From Candidatus Bipolaricaulota bacterium (GTDB lineage Bacteria; Bipolaricaulota; Bipolaricaulia; UBA7950; UBA9294): DNA of 5,750 bases. Under the pieces are notes generated by a model. It had not been told where the DNA came from. It did not search any database and saw nothing but the letters and a program-made list of their open reading frames with translations. This document shows, in pieces, positions 1-5,716 of the stretch (its first letter is position 1; the number at the start of each line of letters is the position of its first letter). The stretch covers positions 1 through 5,750 of the forward strand of contig JAGGSM010000156.1 in NCBI GenBank assembly GCA_021159105.1. Direction: 5' to 3'. The translations under genes were made by a program, and so were the position numbers.

Positions 1-482
1 GCTTGGCGGAGAAGAAACTTGACATCAACATTGTCTTCTCGTTCGTCGTCGGAGAAGAGGTTGGCATGCGCGGAGCGCACACGTCCGCCTATCAGATCGA
101 TCCGGATCTAGCGATCGCACTGGAAGGGACGATCGGCGCGGACATGCCCGGCGTTCCGCAGAGCAGCCAACCGGTGCGCCTCGGCAAGGGCCCGGCGATC
201 ACCGTGGCCGATCGCTCGATCGTCGTCTCCCGCAAGCTGATCGAGGCGATTGAGAGCGTGGCCGAGGAAGGAGCGATCCCGTATCAGTATAAGCTTCCCA
301 CCTACGGGGGGACCGATGCTGGAGCGATCCACACCACGCGCGCGGGGATCCTGGCCGGTGTCGTCTCAGTCCCCTGCCGATTCATCCATTCGCCGACATC
401 AACTATGCGCTTGAACGACTTCGAGAACACGGTGCGGTTGATAACGCGCTTCATCGAACGCTTGCCAGGCTCTCTTTCTTAG
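1..482 (+). CDS. M42 family metallopeptidase (aminopeptidase/FrvX-like), C-terminal part only
   Basis: This is the C-terminal half of a peptidase family M42 protein; the first whole codon in the window is TTG at 3, and the true start lies off the left edge. M42 enzymes are cytoplasmic di-metal aminopeptidases, often large self-compartmentalised dodecamers, that trim peptides. Counting from the TTG codon, a GEEVGMRGA motif at 17-25 holds the general-base Glu (E18) and a metal-binding Glu (E19). ALEGTIGADMPG (39-50) carries the next expected acidic metal ligand (E41), GGTDAGAIH (102-110) is the family signature loop, and RFIHSP (126-131) carries the last metal-ligand His (H129). The N-terminal His and bridging Asp ligands would be upstream and cannot be checked. 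The last 32 bases overlap the convergent hydrolase gene. The family assignment is strong; the substrate, and aminopeptidase versus other M42 annotations (such as endoglucanase), cannot be decided. Confidence 0.9.
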   Translation, partial: LAEKKLDINIVFSFVVGEEVGMRGAHTSAYQIDPDLAIALEGTIGADMPGVPQSSQPVRLGKGPAITVADRSIVVSRKLIEAIESVAEEGAIPYQYKLPTYGGTDAGAIHTTRAGILAGVVSVPCRFIHSPTSTMRLNDFENTVRLITRFIERLPGSLS

Positions 483-1311
483 CAAAGACGATCTTCACGA
501 GATCCTCGGCGGCGTGGTGGATATTGAGGATGAAATCAGCGTGACAGACAGCGCCACCATCTATCTCGTGATAGTCTTTCCCCGACAGGAACAGGCGCTG
601 GTCGCTGATGGACACACTCCCGTCGGTATCTGATGCGCCAAGGCACGGTCCGAGGCACCAGGCGTGCGTGCCGTAGATATCGACCACAGGAACGGTGAGG
701 GACGCGATGTCAGCCGCGCTGAAGATCAGCCCTTTGCCCGTTTGCAGTATGCACATGTCGCGGAGCGCCTCATCACAGACGAGTGGTACTGGCACCTCGC
801 CACAGGCGCTACAGGCATAGCATCCTCCACCAAGAGCAGGGTGGTAGAGGAAGGCCTGTTTCACCCTGCTTGCTGCGCGAACGAAGATGTCGGTGTCGGG
901 AAGGGAGAGGAGCGCGTTGACGATGGAGGAGAGGCCAGGATCACGATCGACAAGCCTAAGCGCCCAGGGGACAAGATCACCCTCCTCCACATGGCGTGCG
1001 ACGACAAGCAGGAACAGGGTGCTCGTCCCCGCGAAGCTGTGAGCGACCACCGTCAATTCACTGTCCTCTGGGAGTGAGTCGATGTACGAGGCGATGTTAA
1101 CCGTCCAATCGACGAGTGACACTCCGTTTGAGAAGGAGGGAGCGTAGATGTCCTCCGGATCAATGCTGTACGGTGGAGCGATCATGACGCGCCTGCATTC
1201 TCTCCAGTTGGACGAATCCCCGAGCCAGCCGTGCAGGAATAGGACCTGTCCCAAACCGTAAGAAGAGAACAGCGTAAGCAGTAGGAACGCCACTAACGCT
1301 GTTCTCTTCAT
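451..1311 (-). CDS. Secreted alpha/beta hydrolase (lipase/esterase-like), cysteine-rich
   Basis: This 286-residue protein starts with a clear Sec signal peptide: KR at 2-3, a hydrophobic core at 5-15 and a probable cleavage near G21. The mature chain therefore begins almost directly at the strand leading to the oxyanion-hole HGWLG (27-31). The nucleophile elbow is AHSFAG with Ser92. A TDGSV segment (229-233) resembles the catalytic-Asp DG motif of bacterial lipases (D230), and CHADF places the likely catalytic His at 257. Order and spacing fit a lipase/esterase triad. Nine cysteines lie outside the signal (39, 164, 167, 170, 179, 187, 219, 223, 256), including a CxxCxxC cluster, which suggests disulfides or a metal site in the exported protein. 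It follows the aminotransferase by 15 bases, with an AAGGG ribosome site 8 bases before ATG, so it is probably co-transcribed. The substrate (lipid, ester or thioester) is unknown; a non-catalytic role is less likely because the triad is present. Confidence 0.8.
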   Translation of the reverse strand: MKRTALVAFLLLTLFSSYGLGQVLFLHGWLGDSSNWRECRRVMIAPPYSIDPEDIYAPSFSNGVSLVDWTVNIASYIDSLPEDSELTVVAHSFAGTSTLFLLVVARHVEEGDLVPWALRLVDRDPGLSSIVNALLSLPDTDIFVRAASRVKQAFLYHPALGGGCYACSACGEVPVPLVCDEALRDMCILQTGKGLIFSAADIASLTVPVVDIYGTHAWCLGPCLGASDTDGSVSISDQRLFLSGKDYHEIDGGAVCHADFILNIHHAAEDLVKIVFAKKESLASVR

Positions 1312-1318
1312 TGTCAGA

Positions 1319-1326
1319 TCCCTTCT
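1319..1326 (-). promoter_or_regulatory. Ribosome binding site of the secreted hydrolase
   Basis: On the minus strand AGAAGGGA lies between the aminotransferase stop (1327-1329) and the hydrolase ATG (1311). The AAGGG core ends 8 bases before the start codon. It fills almost the whole 15-base gap, so the second gene of this pair has its own ribosome entry and needs no separate promoter. Confidence 0.6.
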
Positions 1327-2556
1327 TCAGGAAGAGACGGTCTGTGCGCGCTTGGCCACCAGTTCCTCGCTGATCACCTTCGCCAGGCGCCTGATACCCT
1401 CTCTTATCCGCTCTGGCGTTCCAAGCGAGAAGGAGAGGCGCATCTCGTTCCTTCCCCGCCCATCCACGTAGAAGGCGTTGCCGATCACGTAGGCCACCTT
1501 GTTCTCCAGCGCACGGGGGAACATCTCCTCTGTGTCGATTACCTCGGGCAGCCGCACCCACAGGAACAGCCCGCCCTCCGGGTTGGTCCAGCTGATCCCC
1601 TCATCCTTGGGCATGTACTCCTCCAGGGCGGAGACCATGGCATCCCGCTTGACGTGGTACACCTCGCGGATCGCCTTCAGGTGCTCCTCCATCCCGTACT
1701 CGTTGATGTAGCGTGCGGCGATGTGCTGCGTCAGTTTGCTGGTGCACAGGTCGGTCGCCTGCTTCACGCGCACGAGAACATCCATGAACGGGTTGTCGGC
1801 GATGAGCACACCCAAGCGGAGGCCAGCGGCGAGCACCTTGGAGAAGGTGATCATCAGGATCACCCGCCCGCTGTCATCCAAGCTGCGGATCGAGGGGAGA
1901 GACTTCCCGGCGAAGCGAAGCTGTCCGTACGGATCGTCCTCGAAGATCAGCAGATCCTCCCTTCCTGCGATCTCGAGCAGGCGTTTGCGCTTCTCCAGCG
2001 ACATGGTGATCCCGCTCGGATTCTGGAAATCCGGAATCACGTAGATCGCCTTCAGCGTCTTTCCCGCCGCGCGCGCCTCAGAGATCTTCTCCTCCAGCGC
2101 GTTCAGGTCCATACCGTCATCTTCCAGAGGGATAGGGATCTTGTCGGCTTGGAACAGGCTGAACGTCTGTAGCGCCGCCAGATACGTCGGTGCCTCGACG
2201 AAAATCACATCGCCCGGGTCGATGAACGCTTTTGCCACCAAGTCAAGCGCCTGCTGGGAGGCGGTAGTGATCAACATCTGATCGACGGAGAGGTCGAGGC
2301 CGTGCGGCCTGAGCCAATCGGCCAGGGCTCGCCGCAGGGTGAGGCTTCCCTCTGTAAGGCCGTACTGAAGGACATTTTCATAGTGTCCGTGCAACTCATC
2401 TGCGGCGATCTCCGCAAATTCATCGTGCGGGAACGTTTCAGGCGCGGGAAGACCACCAGCAAATGATATAACATCTGGTTTTTCGGTAAGCTTAAGCAAC
2501 TCGCGGATGGCGGAGCGTTTCGCTCCGGAAGCTCGCTTAGAAAGGTAGGTTTTCAT
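1327..2556 (-). CDS. PLP-dependent aminotransferase, LysN-like (class I/II)
   Basis: This 409-residue fold-type I aminotransferase lacks the DNA-binding domain of MocR regulators. Visible landmarks are the N-terminal IRELLKL and SFAGGLPAPE segments (17-40), SQQALDLV (100-107) in the PLP-phosphate region, QNPSG (178-182), DDPY with D207 for the pyridine nitrogen and Y210, SKVLAAGLRLG (239-249) with Schiff-base Lys240, and R373 for the substrate alpha-carboxylate. It resembles Thermus thermophilus LysN (2-aminoadipate aminotransferase) along its whole length. The Ser/Arg pair used there for side-chain recognition (S20/R23) corresponds to S15 and R18 here. Likely reactions are 2-aminoadipate or broad aromatic/aliphatic amino acid transamination with 2-oxoglutarate; no other lysine-pathway gene is present to settle this. 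ATG at 2556 is chosen because AAGGAG sits 6 bases upstream. A TTG-started extension to 2586 would cover the ribosome site and leader palindrome and is unlikely. Confidence 0.9.
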   Translation of the reverse strand: MKTYLSKRASGAKRSAIRELLKLTEKPDVISFAGGLPAPETFPHDEFAEIAADELHGHYENVLQYGLTEGSLTLRRALADWLRPHGLDLSVDQMLITTASQQALDLVAKAFIDPGDVIFVEAPTYLAALQTFSLFQADKIPIPLEDDGMDLNALEEKISEARAAGKTLKAIYVIPDFQNPSGITMSLEKRKRLLEIAGREDLLIFEDDPYGQLRFAGKSLPSIRSLDDSGRVILMITFSKVLAAGLRLGVLIADNPFMDVLVRVKQATDLCTSKLTQHIAARYINEYGMEEHLKAIREVYHVKRDAMVSALEEYMPKDEGISWTNPEGGLFLWVRLPEVIDTEEMFPRALENKVAYVIGNAFYVDGRGRNEMRLSFSLGTPERIREGIRRLAKVISEELVAKRAQTVSS

Positions 2557-2562
2557 ATATCT

Positions 2563-2589
2563 CTCCTTGCGTCGCTCGTTGCGCAACGC
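2563..2589 (-). promoter_or_regulatory. Leader hairpin abutting the aminotransferase ribosome binding site
   Basis: In the minus-strand leader GCGTTGC (2589-2583) can pair with GCGACGC (2575-2569), giving 7 base pairs including one G-U around a 7-base loop. The AAGGAG ribosome site (2568-2563) begins at the very next base and ends 6 bases before ATG at 2556. A hairpin at the 5' end of a short leader may protect the message or tune ribosome access. It competes with the folding of the palindrome at 2577-2588. The pairing is visible; any regulatory role is inferred. Confidence 0.45.
2577..2588. promoter_or_regulatory. Perfect 12-base palindrome at the aminotransferase transcription start (candidate operator)
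   Basis: CGTTGCGCAACG is exactly self-complementary. Its outer edge (2588) is 7 bases past the -10 box (2595-2600), so it covers about +1 to +12 of the predicted transcript. A dimeric repressor bound there would block RNA polymerase. No regulator gene is in the window, so operator function is inferred only from position and symmetry. It could equally act as RNA structure. Confidence 0.4.
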
Positions 2590-2594
2590 ACTGT

Positions 2595-2623
2595 ATTATA
2601 AGCAATTGCGGACACTTTCTCAA
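2595..2623 (-). promoter_or_regulatory. Strong sigma70-type promoter for the aminotransferase-hydrolase pair
   Basis: On the minus strand the -35 box is TTGAGA (2623-2618, 5 of 6 consensus) and the -10 box is TATAAT (2600-2595, 6 of 6), separated by exactly 17 bases. Transcription should start near 2588, leaving a leader of about 32 bases before ATG at 2556. The gap between the PAP2 stop and the aminotransferase start is 82 bases, the only sizeable gap between same-strand genes here, which supports a new transcription unit. Confidence 0.8.
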
Positions 2624-2655
2624 AAAAGCGAAGGAACTCTAGAAGACGACTCGCT
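2622..2655 (-). terminator. Weak intrinsic-terminator-like hairpin after the PAP2 gene
   Basis: On the minus strand AGCGAG (2655-2650) pairs with TTCGCT (2632-2627), with one G-U pair and a 17-base loop, and runs into six T residues (2627-2622). The upstream arm lies within the last codons of the PAP2 gene. The long loop makes the hairpin weak. The T run is followed at once by the -35 box of the next unit, so termination and re-initiation would be back to back, or the T run may serve the promoter instead. Confidence 0.3.
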
Positions 2656-3208
2656 GCAGCAGTGGGAGGAGGTAGATCGACGTGAAGGTACCGAGGAGGG
2701 CACCGCAAATGACATCGAGCGGATAGTGCTCGCGCATGTAGACGCGCGACAGGGAGATGACTATCGCTGCCAGGTAGATGATCACCTGCACCCACAAGTG
2801 TGGGTAACAGACGGAGATGACCCAGGCGAGGGCGAACGAAGTCGTGGCGTGCCCAGAGGGGAAGGAGTAGCTATCGAGAAAGCGCGACCGCAACGGCGAG
2901 ACGACGAGAATCGGGCGCGGACGAGCGAAGAACGTCTTGAACATGCGGAATATGGCGATGCTGACGATCATCGTGCCGACCCCGAGGACGACGTAGGAGC
3001 GATCGATCGGTCGGCCAAAGAGGATCAGTCCCAGGGCCAGTCCTCCCCACAGGTAGCCGTCCCCCATGTAGGTGGCGCTGATGAGGAGCGTGGACATCTT
3101 GTTCAGGCTACTGCTCTCGCTGATCGCCTCCAGCATGCGCTCATCCCAGCGGAGAAGACCGTCCAGGAGAGAATCTATGACAGTTATTGCCCTTGCCCAG
3201 AGCCCCAT
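2639..3208 (-). CDS. PAP2-family membrane phosphatase
   Basis: This is a membrane phosphatase of the PAP2/type 2 phosphatidic acid phosphatase superfamily, about 189 residues. Numbering from the first possible Met (3211), all three signature motifs are intact: KxxxxxxRP (K92, R99-P100), PSGH (118-121) and SRxxxxxHxxxD (R156, H162, D166). H121 and H162 are the expected catalytic pair. Hydrophobic stretches at about 52-66, 73-90, 122-137, 139-154 and 165-185 fit a multi-spanning protein with the active site near the membrane face. Family members dephosphorylate undecaprenyl pyrophosphate, phosphatidic acid or phosphatidylglycerol phosphate; which applies here is not visible. The start is ATGATG at 3211/3208. 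The second ATG is preferred because GAGGG lies 5 bases before it and only 2 before the first. Either start overlaps the lysS stop, implying translational coupling. It is last in the rnpA-greA-lysS unit. Confidence 0.9.
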   Translation of the reverse strand: MGLWARAITVIDSLLDGLLRWDERMLEAISESSSLNKMSTLLISATYMGDGYLWGGLALGLILFGRPIDRSYVVLGVGTMIVSIAIFRMFKTFFARPRPILVVSPLRSRFLDSYSFPSGHATTSFALAWVISVCYPHLWVQVIIYLAAIVISLSRVYMREHYPLDVICGALLGTFTSIYLLPLLQRVVF

Positions 3209-4674
3209 CATTTCCCTCTATTGCGCAGCGCCGGGAAGAGGATCACGTCGCGGATCGAGCGCGCATCCGTGACCAACATCGCCAAGCGATCGACGCCGAA
3301 CCCGATCCCTCCGGTGGGAGGGAGCCCGTGTTCCAGGGCGAACAGGAAGTCCTCGTCCACCCGCTGCGCCTCCTCATCACCAGCGGAACGCAGCCGCTCT
3401 TGTGCCTCGAAGCGCTCCCGCTGATCGAGCGGGTCGTTCAGCTCGCTGAACGCGTTGGCAATCTCCATTCCGCCGATGAACAGCTCGAAGCGCTCCACGA
3501 TCCCTTCTTCCCCAGCCTTCATCTTTGCCAGTGGGGAGATCTCGATCGGGTAGTCCTTGACGATGGTCGGCTGAATCAGCGTTGGCTCCACGAAACGATC
3601 GAATAGATGCTCGATCATCTTCCCGCGCGAGAGTCCAGACAGGTCGATCCCTTTGTCGCGCGCTTGCTCCACAATCTGCTCGGCTGACGAGCCGGTGATC
3701 CTGATCCCCGATTCCTCCTCCACCGCACCGATCAGGCTGATCCTCCTCCACGGAGCGGAGAAGTCTATCTCACTCCCCTGATACTGCACCGTGATCGACC
3801 CGGTAGCGGCCTTGACCCCCTCTGCCACGAGGTTCTCGGCGAGGGTCATCATCCCCTCGTAGTCGCTGTAGGCTTGATAGATCTCCAGCGTAGTGAACTC
3901 CGGATTGTGCGTTGTGGAGACACCCTCGTTGCGGAAGTTCTTCGCCAGCTCGTACACCCGCTCCAGACCGCCGACCACCAGGCGCTTCAGATAGAGCTCC
4001 GGAGCGACCCTGAGATAGAGGTCGATGTCGAGCGCGTTGTGGTGCGTGACAAACGGCCGGGCGGTTGCGCCACCGGCGAGCGGCTGCATCATCGGCGTCT
4101 CCACTTCCAAGAAGCCGTTATCGTCCAGATAGCGACGGATCGCAGCGATCATGCGCGAGCGACGGGTGAACGCCTCCCGCACCTCCTCGTTGGCGATGAG
4201 ATCGAGCGCACGGTGGCGATAGCGGAGCTCTACGTCCTTCAGTCCGTGCCACTTCTCCGGGAGCGGTCGCAGCGACTTTGAAAGAAGCTTCCACTGCGCA
4301 GTTGAGATCGTCAACTCGCCACGGCGCGTGCGGAAGACCTCACCGGTGATCCCGAGAAAGTCTCCGATGTCGCTGTCGCACAGTCCGGAGTAGTCTTCTT
4401 CACCGAGCGCATCGAGGGAAGCGTGCACCTGAATCTTCCCCGTGCCATCCCGGAGATCGAGGAACGCGGCGCGCCCCATCCGGCGCATGGCGACGAGACG
4501 ACCGGCAACGGTCACCGTCTTCCCACTCTTCTCCTCGGGAGCAAGTGATGAGAAGCCCTCCTTCACCTGCAAAATTGAATGGCTCGGGTAGAAGCGAGGC
4601 GGGTACGGATCGACTCCGCGCTCCCGCAGCGCATGGAGCTTCTCCAGGCGCTTCTGCATTAAGGGGTCTGTCAT
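3208..4674 (-). CDS. lysS: Lysyl-tRNA synthetase, class II
   Basis: This 488-residue cytoplasmic enzyme attaches lysine to tRNA-Lys using ATP. The N-terminal helix and RERGVDPYPPRF (17-28) are typical of LysRS. The OB-fold anticodon-binding domain spans about 54-135. The class II core follows: motif 1 around FLEVETPMM (188-196), motif 2 with FRNEG and HNPEFT (247-261), the LysRS signature GGMEIANAFSELNDP (401-415), and motif 3 GIGFGVDRLAML (456-467) with Arg463. It ends in the usual SIRDVILFP segment. Length is close to the roughly 490-510 residues of bacterial LysS, and no domain is missing. ATG at 4674 lies 2 bases after the greA stop (TAATCATG) and has no recognisable Shine-Dalgarno sequence, so reinitiation by ribosomes finishing greA is likely. 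The greA-lysS neighbourhood is also seen in Clostridia and other bacteria. Confidence 0.98.
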   Translation of the reverse strand: MTDPLMQKRLEKLHALRERGVDPYPPRFYPSHSILQVKEGFSSLAPEEKSGKTVTVAGRLVAMRRMGRAAFLDLRDGTGKIQVHASLDALGEEDYSGLCDSDIGDFLGITGEVFRTRRGELTISTAQWKLLSKSLRPLPEKWHGLKDVELRYRHRALDLIANEEVREAFTRRSRMIAAIRRYLDDNGFLEVETPMMQPLAGGATARPFVTHHNALDIDLYLRVAPELYLKRLVVGGLERVYELAKNFRNEGVSTTHNPEFTTLEIYQAYSDYEGMMTLAENLVAEGVKAATGSITVQYQGSEIDFSAPWRRISLIGAVEEESGIRITGSSAEQIVEQARDKGIDLSGLSRGKMIEHLFDRFVEPTLIQPTIVKDYPIEISPLAKMKAGEEGIVERFELFIGGMEIANAFSELNDPLDQRERFEAQERLRSAGDEEAQRVDEDFLFALEHGLPPTGGIGFGVDRLAMLVTDARSIRDVILFPALRNRGK

Positions 4675-4676
4675 GA

Positions 4677-5156
4677 TTACTTGTTTATCGCGATAACGCG
4701 GAAGTGGAACGTTCCACCAGGGGCATTCACCTTGATCTTCTGGCCCTCACGCTTTCCGATCAGCGCCTCCCCTGCGGGGGAATCGACGGAGATCTTCCCG
4801 TTCTCCAGGTCGACCTCGGCCGAACTGACGAGACTGAACGTCCCGCTCTCCATGTCCTCCATGTCCTGGAGGATGAAGTTGGTACCGACACCGATCTCAT
4901 CCTTGGAGATCTGGTCCTCAGGGATGATCTCCGCGGAATCGAGGATCGTCGTCAGGCGGTGCACTTCGCGCTCGTAGTACTGCTGTTCGCTCTGTAGGTA
5001 GATGTATTCCTTGTTCTCCCGCAGATCCCCTCCGTTCATCTTCGACGCCTTCAGTTTCTCAGGGATCTCTTCGTAGAGGATCTTCTTGGCCTTGTTCAGC
5101 TCCTCTTGCATCAGGTCGTGCCCGTTCTTCGTCAGGAAGATCACTTCTTTTTCCAT
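4677..5156 (-). CDS. greA: Transcription elongation factor GreA
   Basis: This 159-residue factor reaches into the RNA polymerase secondary channel and stimulates cleavage of backtracked transcripts. The N-terminal coiled-coil hairpin spans about 8-78, and its tip is GGDLRENKEY (42-51) with the acidic pair D44 and E47 that holds the catalytic metal. The C-terminal FKBP-like domain (about 85-159) has the family signature SPAGEALIGKREG (126-138) and NAPGG (144-148). Tip spacing matches E. coli GreA, although the basic residue found before the tip glycine there is replaced in the KMNGGD stretch. DxxE rather than DxxD argues against an inhibitory Gfh1-type paralogue. ATG at 5156 is fixed by an in-frame TGA two codons upstream. 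GAGGTG (5166-5161) lies 4 bases before it, and both are inside the rnpA coding region. Confidence 0.96.
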   Translation of the reverse strand: MEKEVIFLTKNGHDLMQEELNKAKKILYEEIPEKLKASKMNGGDLRENKEYIYLQSEQQYYEREVHRLTTILDSAEIIPEDQISKDEIGVGTNFILQDMEDMESGTFSLVSSAEVDLENGKISVDSPAGEALIGKREGQKIKVNAPGGTFHFRVIAINK

Positions 5157-5514
5157 CTTTCACCTCTGTACCCATTCCTTGCTCATACTCATCAAGCAAG
5201 ATCTGCTCAAACCTTGCCATCTTCAGTCCCCTGCACCTCGACCTTGGCTGGACGATCAGATCCACGCCATAGAAGGAGGCTTTGTGGCAGCGGAAGACCT
5301 CTCTGATCATCCGCTTCACCCGGTTTCGCGAAACGGCGTTCCCGTACCGGCGAGAGACACTGATCCCGATGCGCGGCTCCTGCGAAGTCACAAGAACACG
5401 AAACTGGAAGTACTTACCTCTCAATAGCCTCCCGCGGCGAAAGGCGCTCTCATAATCGCTCTGCTTCTTGAGGCGCATCCGCGCGGGAAACCGGCAATCA
5501 TCGCCGTTACACAT
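5059..5514 (-). CDS. rnpA: Ribonuclease P protein component, with C-terminal tail overlapping greA
   Basis: RnpA is the small basic protein that helps the RNase P RNA mature tRNA 5' ends. From ATG at 5514 it has 151 residues. FPARMRLKKQSDYESAFRRG (9-28) is the usual N-terminal region, PRIGISVSRRYGNAVSRNRV (47-66) contains the RNR signature (R63-N64-R65), and KRMIREVFR (67-75) completes the RNA-binding helix. The normal fold is complete by about residue 115. Residues 120-151 are a charged, low-complexity-looking tail read out of frame through the first 98 bases of greA. No Shine-Dalgarno precedes either ATG (5514 or 5478). 5514 is chosen because a promoter -10 box ends just 6 bases before it, which fits leaderless translation. 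Starting at 5478 would give 139 residues and still keep the domain. A reading extending to a TTG at 5622 would span that promoter and is not favoured. Confidence 0.93.
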   Translation of the reverse strand: MCNGDDCRFPARMRLKKQSDYESAFRRGRLLRGKYFQFRVLVTSQEPRIGISVSRRYGNAVSRNRVKRMIREVFRCHKASFYGVDLIVQPRSRCRGLKMARFEQILLDEYEQGMGTEVKDGKRSDLPDEERARPDARGAEQGQEDPLRRDP

Positions 5515-5520
5515 AGCAAA

Positions 5521-5549
5521 ACTATAGCCAAAGCAAGTGACTATTGCAA
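5521..5549 (-). promoter_or_regulatory. Promoter of the rnpA-greA-lysS unit, predicted leaderless start
   Basis: On the minus strand TTGCAA (5549-5544, 4 of 6 consensus) and TATAGT (5526-5521, 5 of 6) are separated by exactly 17 bases. Only six bases lie between the -10 box and the A of the rnpA ATG at 5514, so the expected transcription start is at or next to the start codon. This agrees with the lack of any Shine-Dalgarno sequence before rnpA. The elements are visible; the start site is predicted. Confidence 0.65.
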
Positions 5550-5565
5550 GAACACGCGCATCGCT

Positions 5566-5575
5566 AGCACGTGCT
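5566..5575. repeat. Perfect 10-base palindrome upstream of the rnpA promoter
   Basis: AGCACGTGCT is exactly self-complementary with a CACGTG core. Its centre lies about 56 bases upstream of the predicted rnpA start and 16 bases beyond the -35 box, a place where activators often bind. A binding role is inferred; a 10-base palindrome can also arise by chance. Confidence 0.3.
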
Positions 5576-5688
5576 CTCACAATTCTCGTATATATGCCGT
5601 GGCGACGGTTCCTTTCGGACAAACCTCAAGGCGTGCTCATCACAGAGCCTCTTGATACACCGCCTGCTTGCTGGGGCGTACTTCATTC

Positions 5689-5705
5689 GTGCCAGCGACC
5701 GGCAC
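5689..5705. repeat. Inverted repeat, 5-base arms with 7-base loop
   Basis: GTGCC (5689-5693) and GGCAC (5701-5705) can form a GC-rich 5-base-pair stem. It lies 11 bases from the hairpin at 5717-5733, giving two consecutive stems on the minus strand before the rnpA promoter. No T run follows on either strand. Confidence 0.3.
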
Positions 5706-5716
5706 AGGGCCCGACA

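Noticed and set aside
601..640. Dockerin or EF-hand-like calcium loop in the hydrolase (SDTDGSVSISD)
   Set aside because: The first loop Asp is missing and there is no second repeat; the lipase catalytic-Asp DG motif explains it better.
2557..2586. Longer aminotransferase start (TTG at 2586)
   Set aside because: It would translate the leader palindrome and the AAGGAG ribosome site that serves ATG at 2556.
3187..4281. Long open plus-strand frames opposite lysS and opposite the PAP2 and aminotransferase genes
   Set aside because: They are antisense shadows of well-recognised genes in a GC-rich sequence, with no ribosome sites and no recognisable domains.
5514..5622. Extended rnpA start (TTG at 5622)
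   Set aside because: The extension spans the promoter at 5521-5549, has no ribosome site and adds residues unlike any RnpA N-terminus.
5595..5650. SRP RNA-like (TCCGAAAGGAA) or hammerhead-like (TGATGAG followed by CGAAA) motif on the minus strand
   Set aside because: The conserved SRP AGCA side of the internal loop is absent, and the bases that should form hammerhead stem II do not pair.
5564..5686. 40-codon minus-strand reading frame, Arg/Cys-rich, in the position where rpmH might lie
   Set aside because: It lacks the L34 signature and any Shine-Dalgarno sequence; composition alone explains it.
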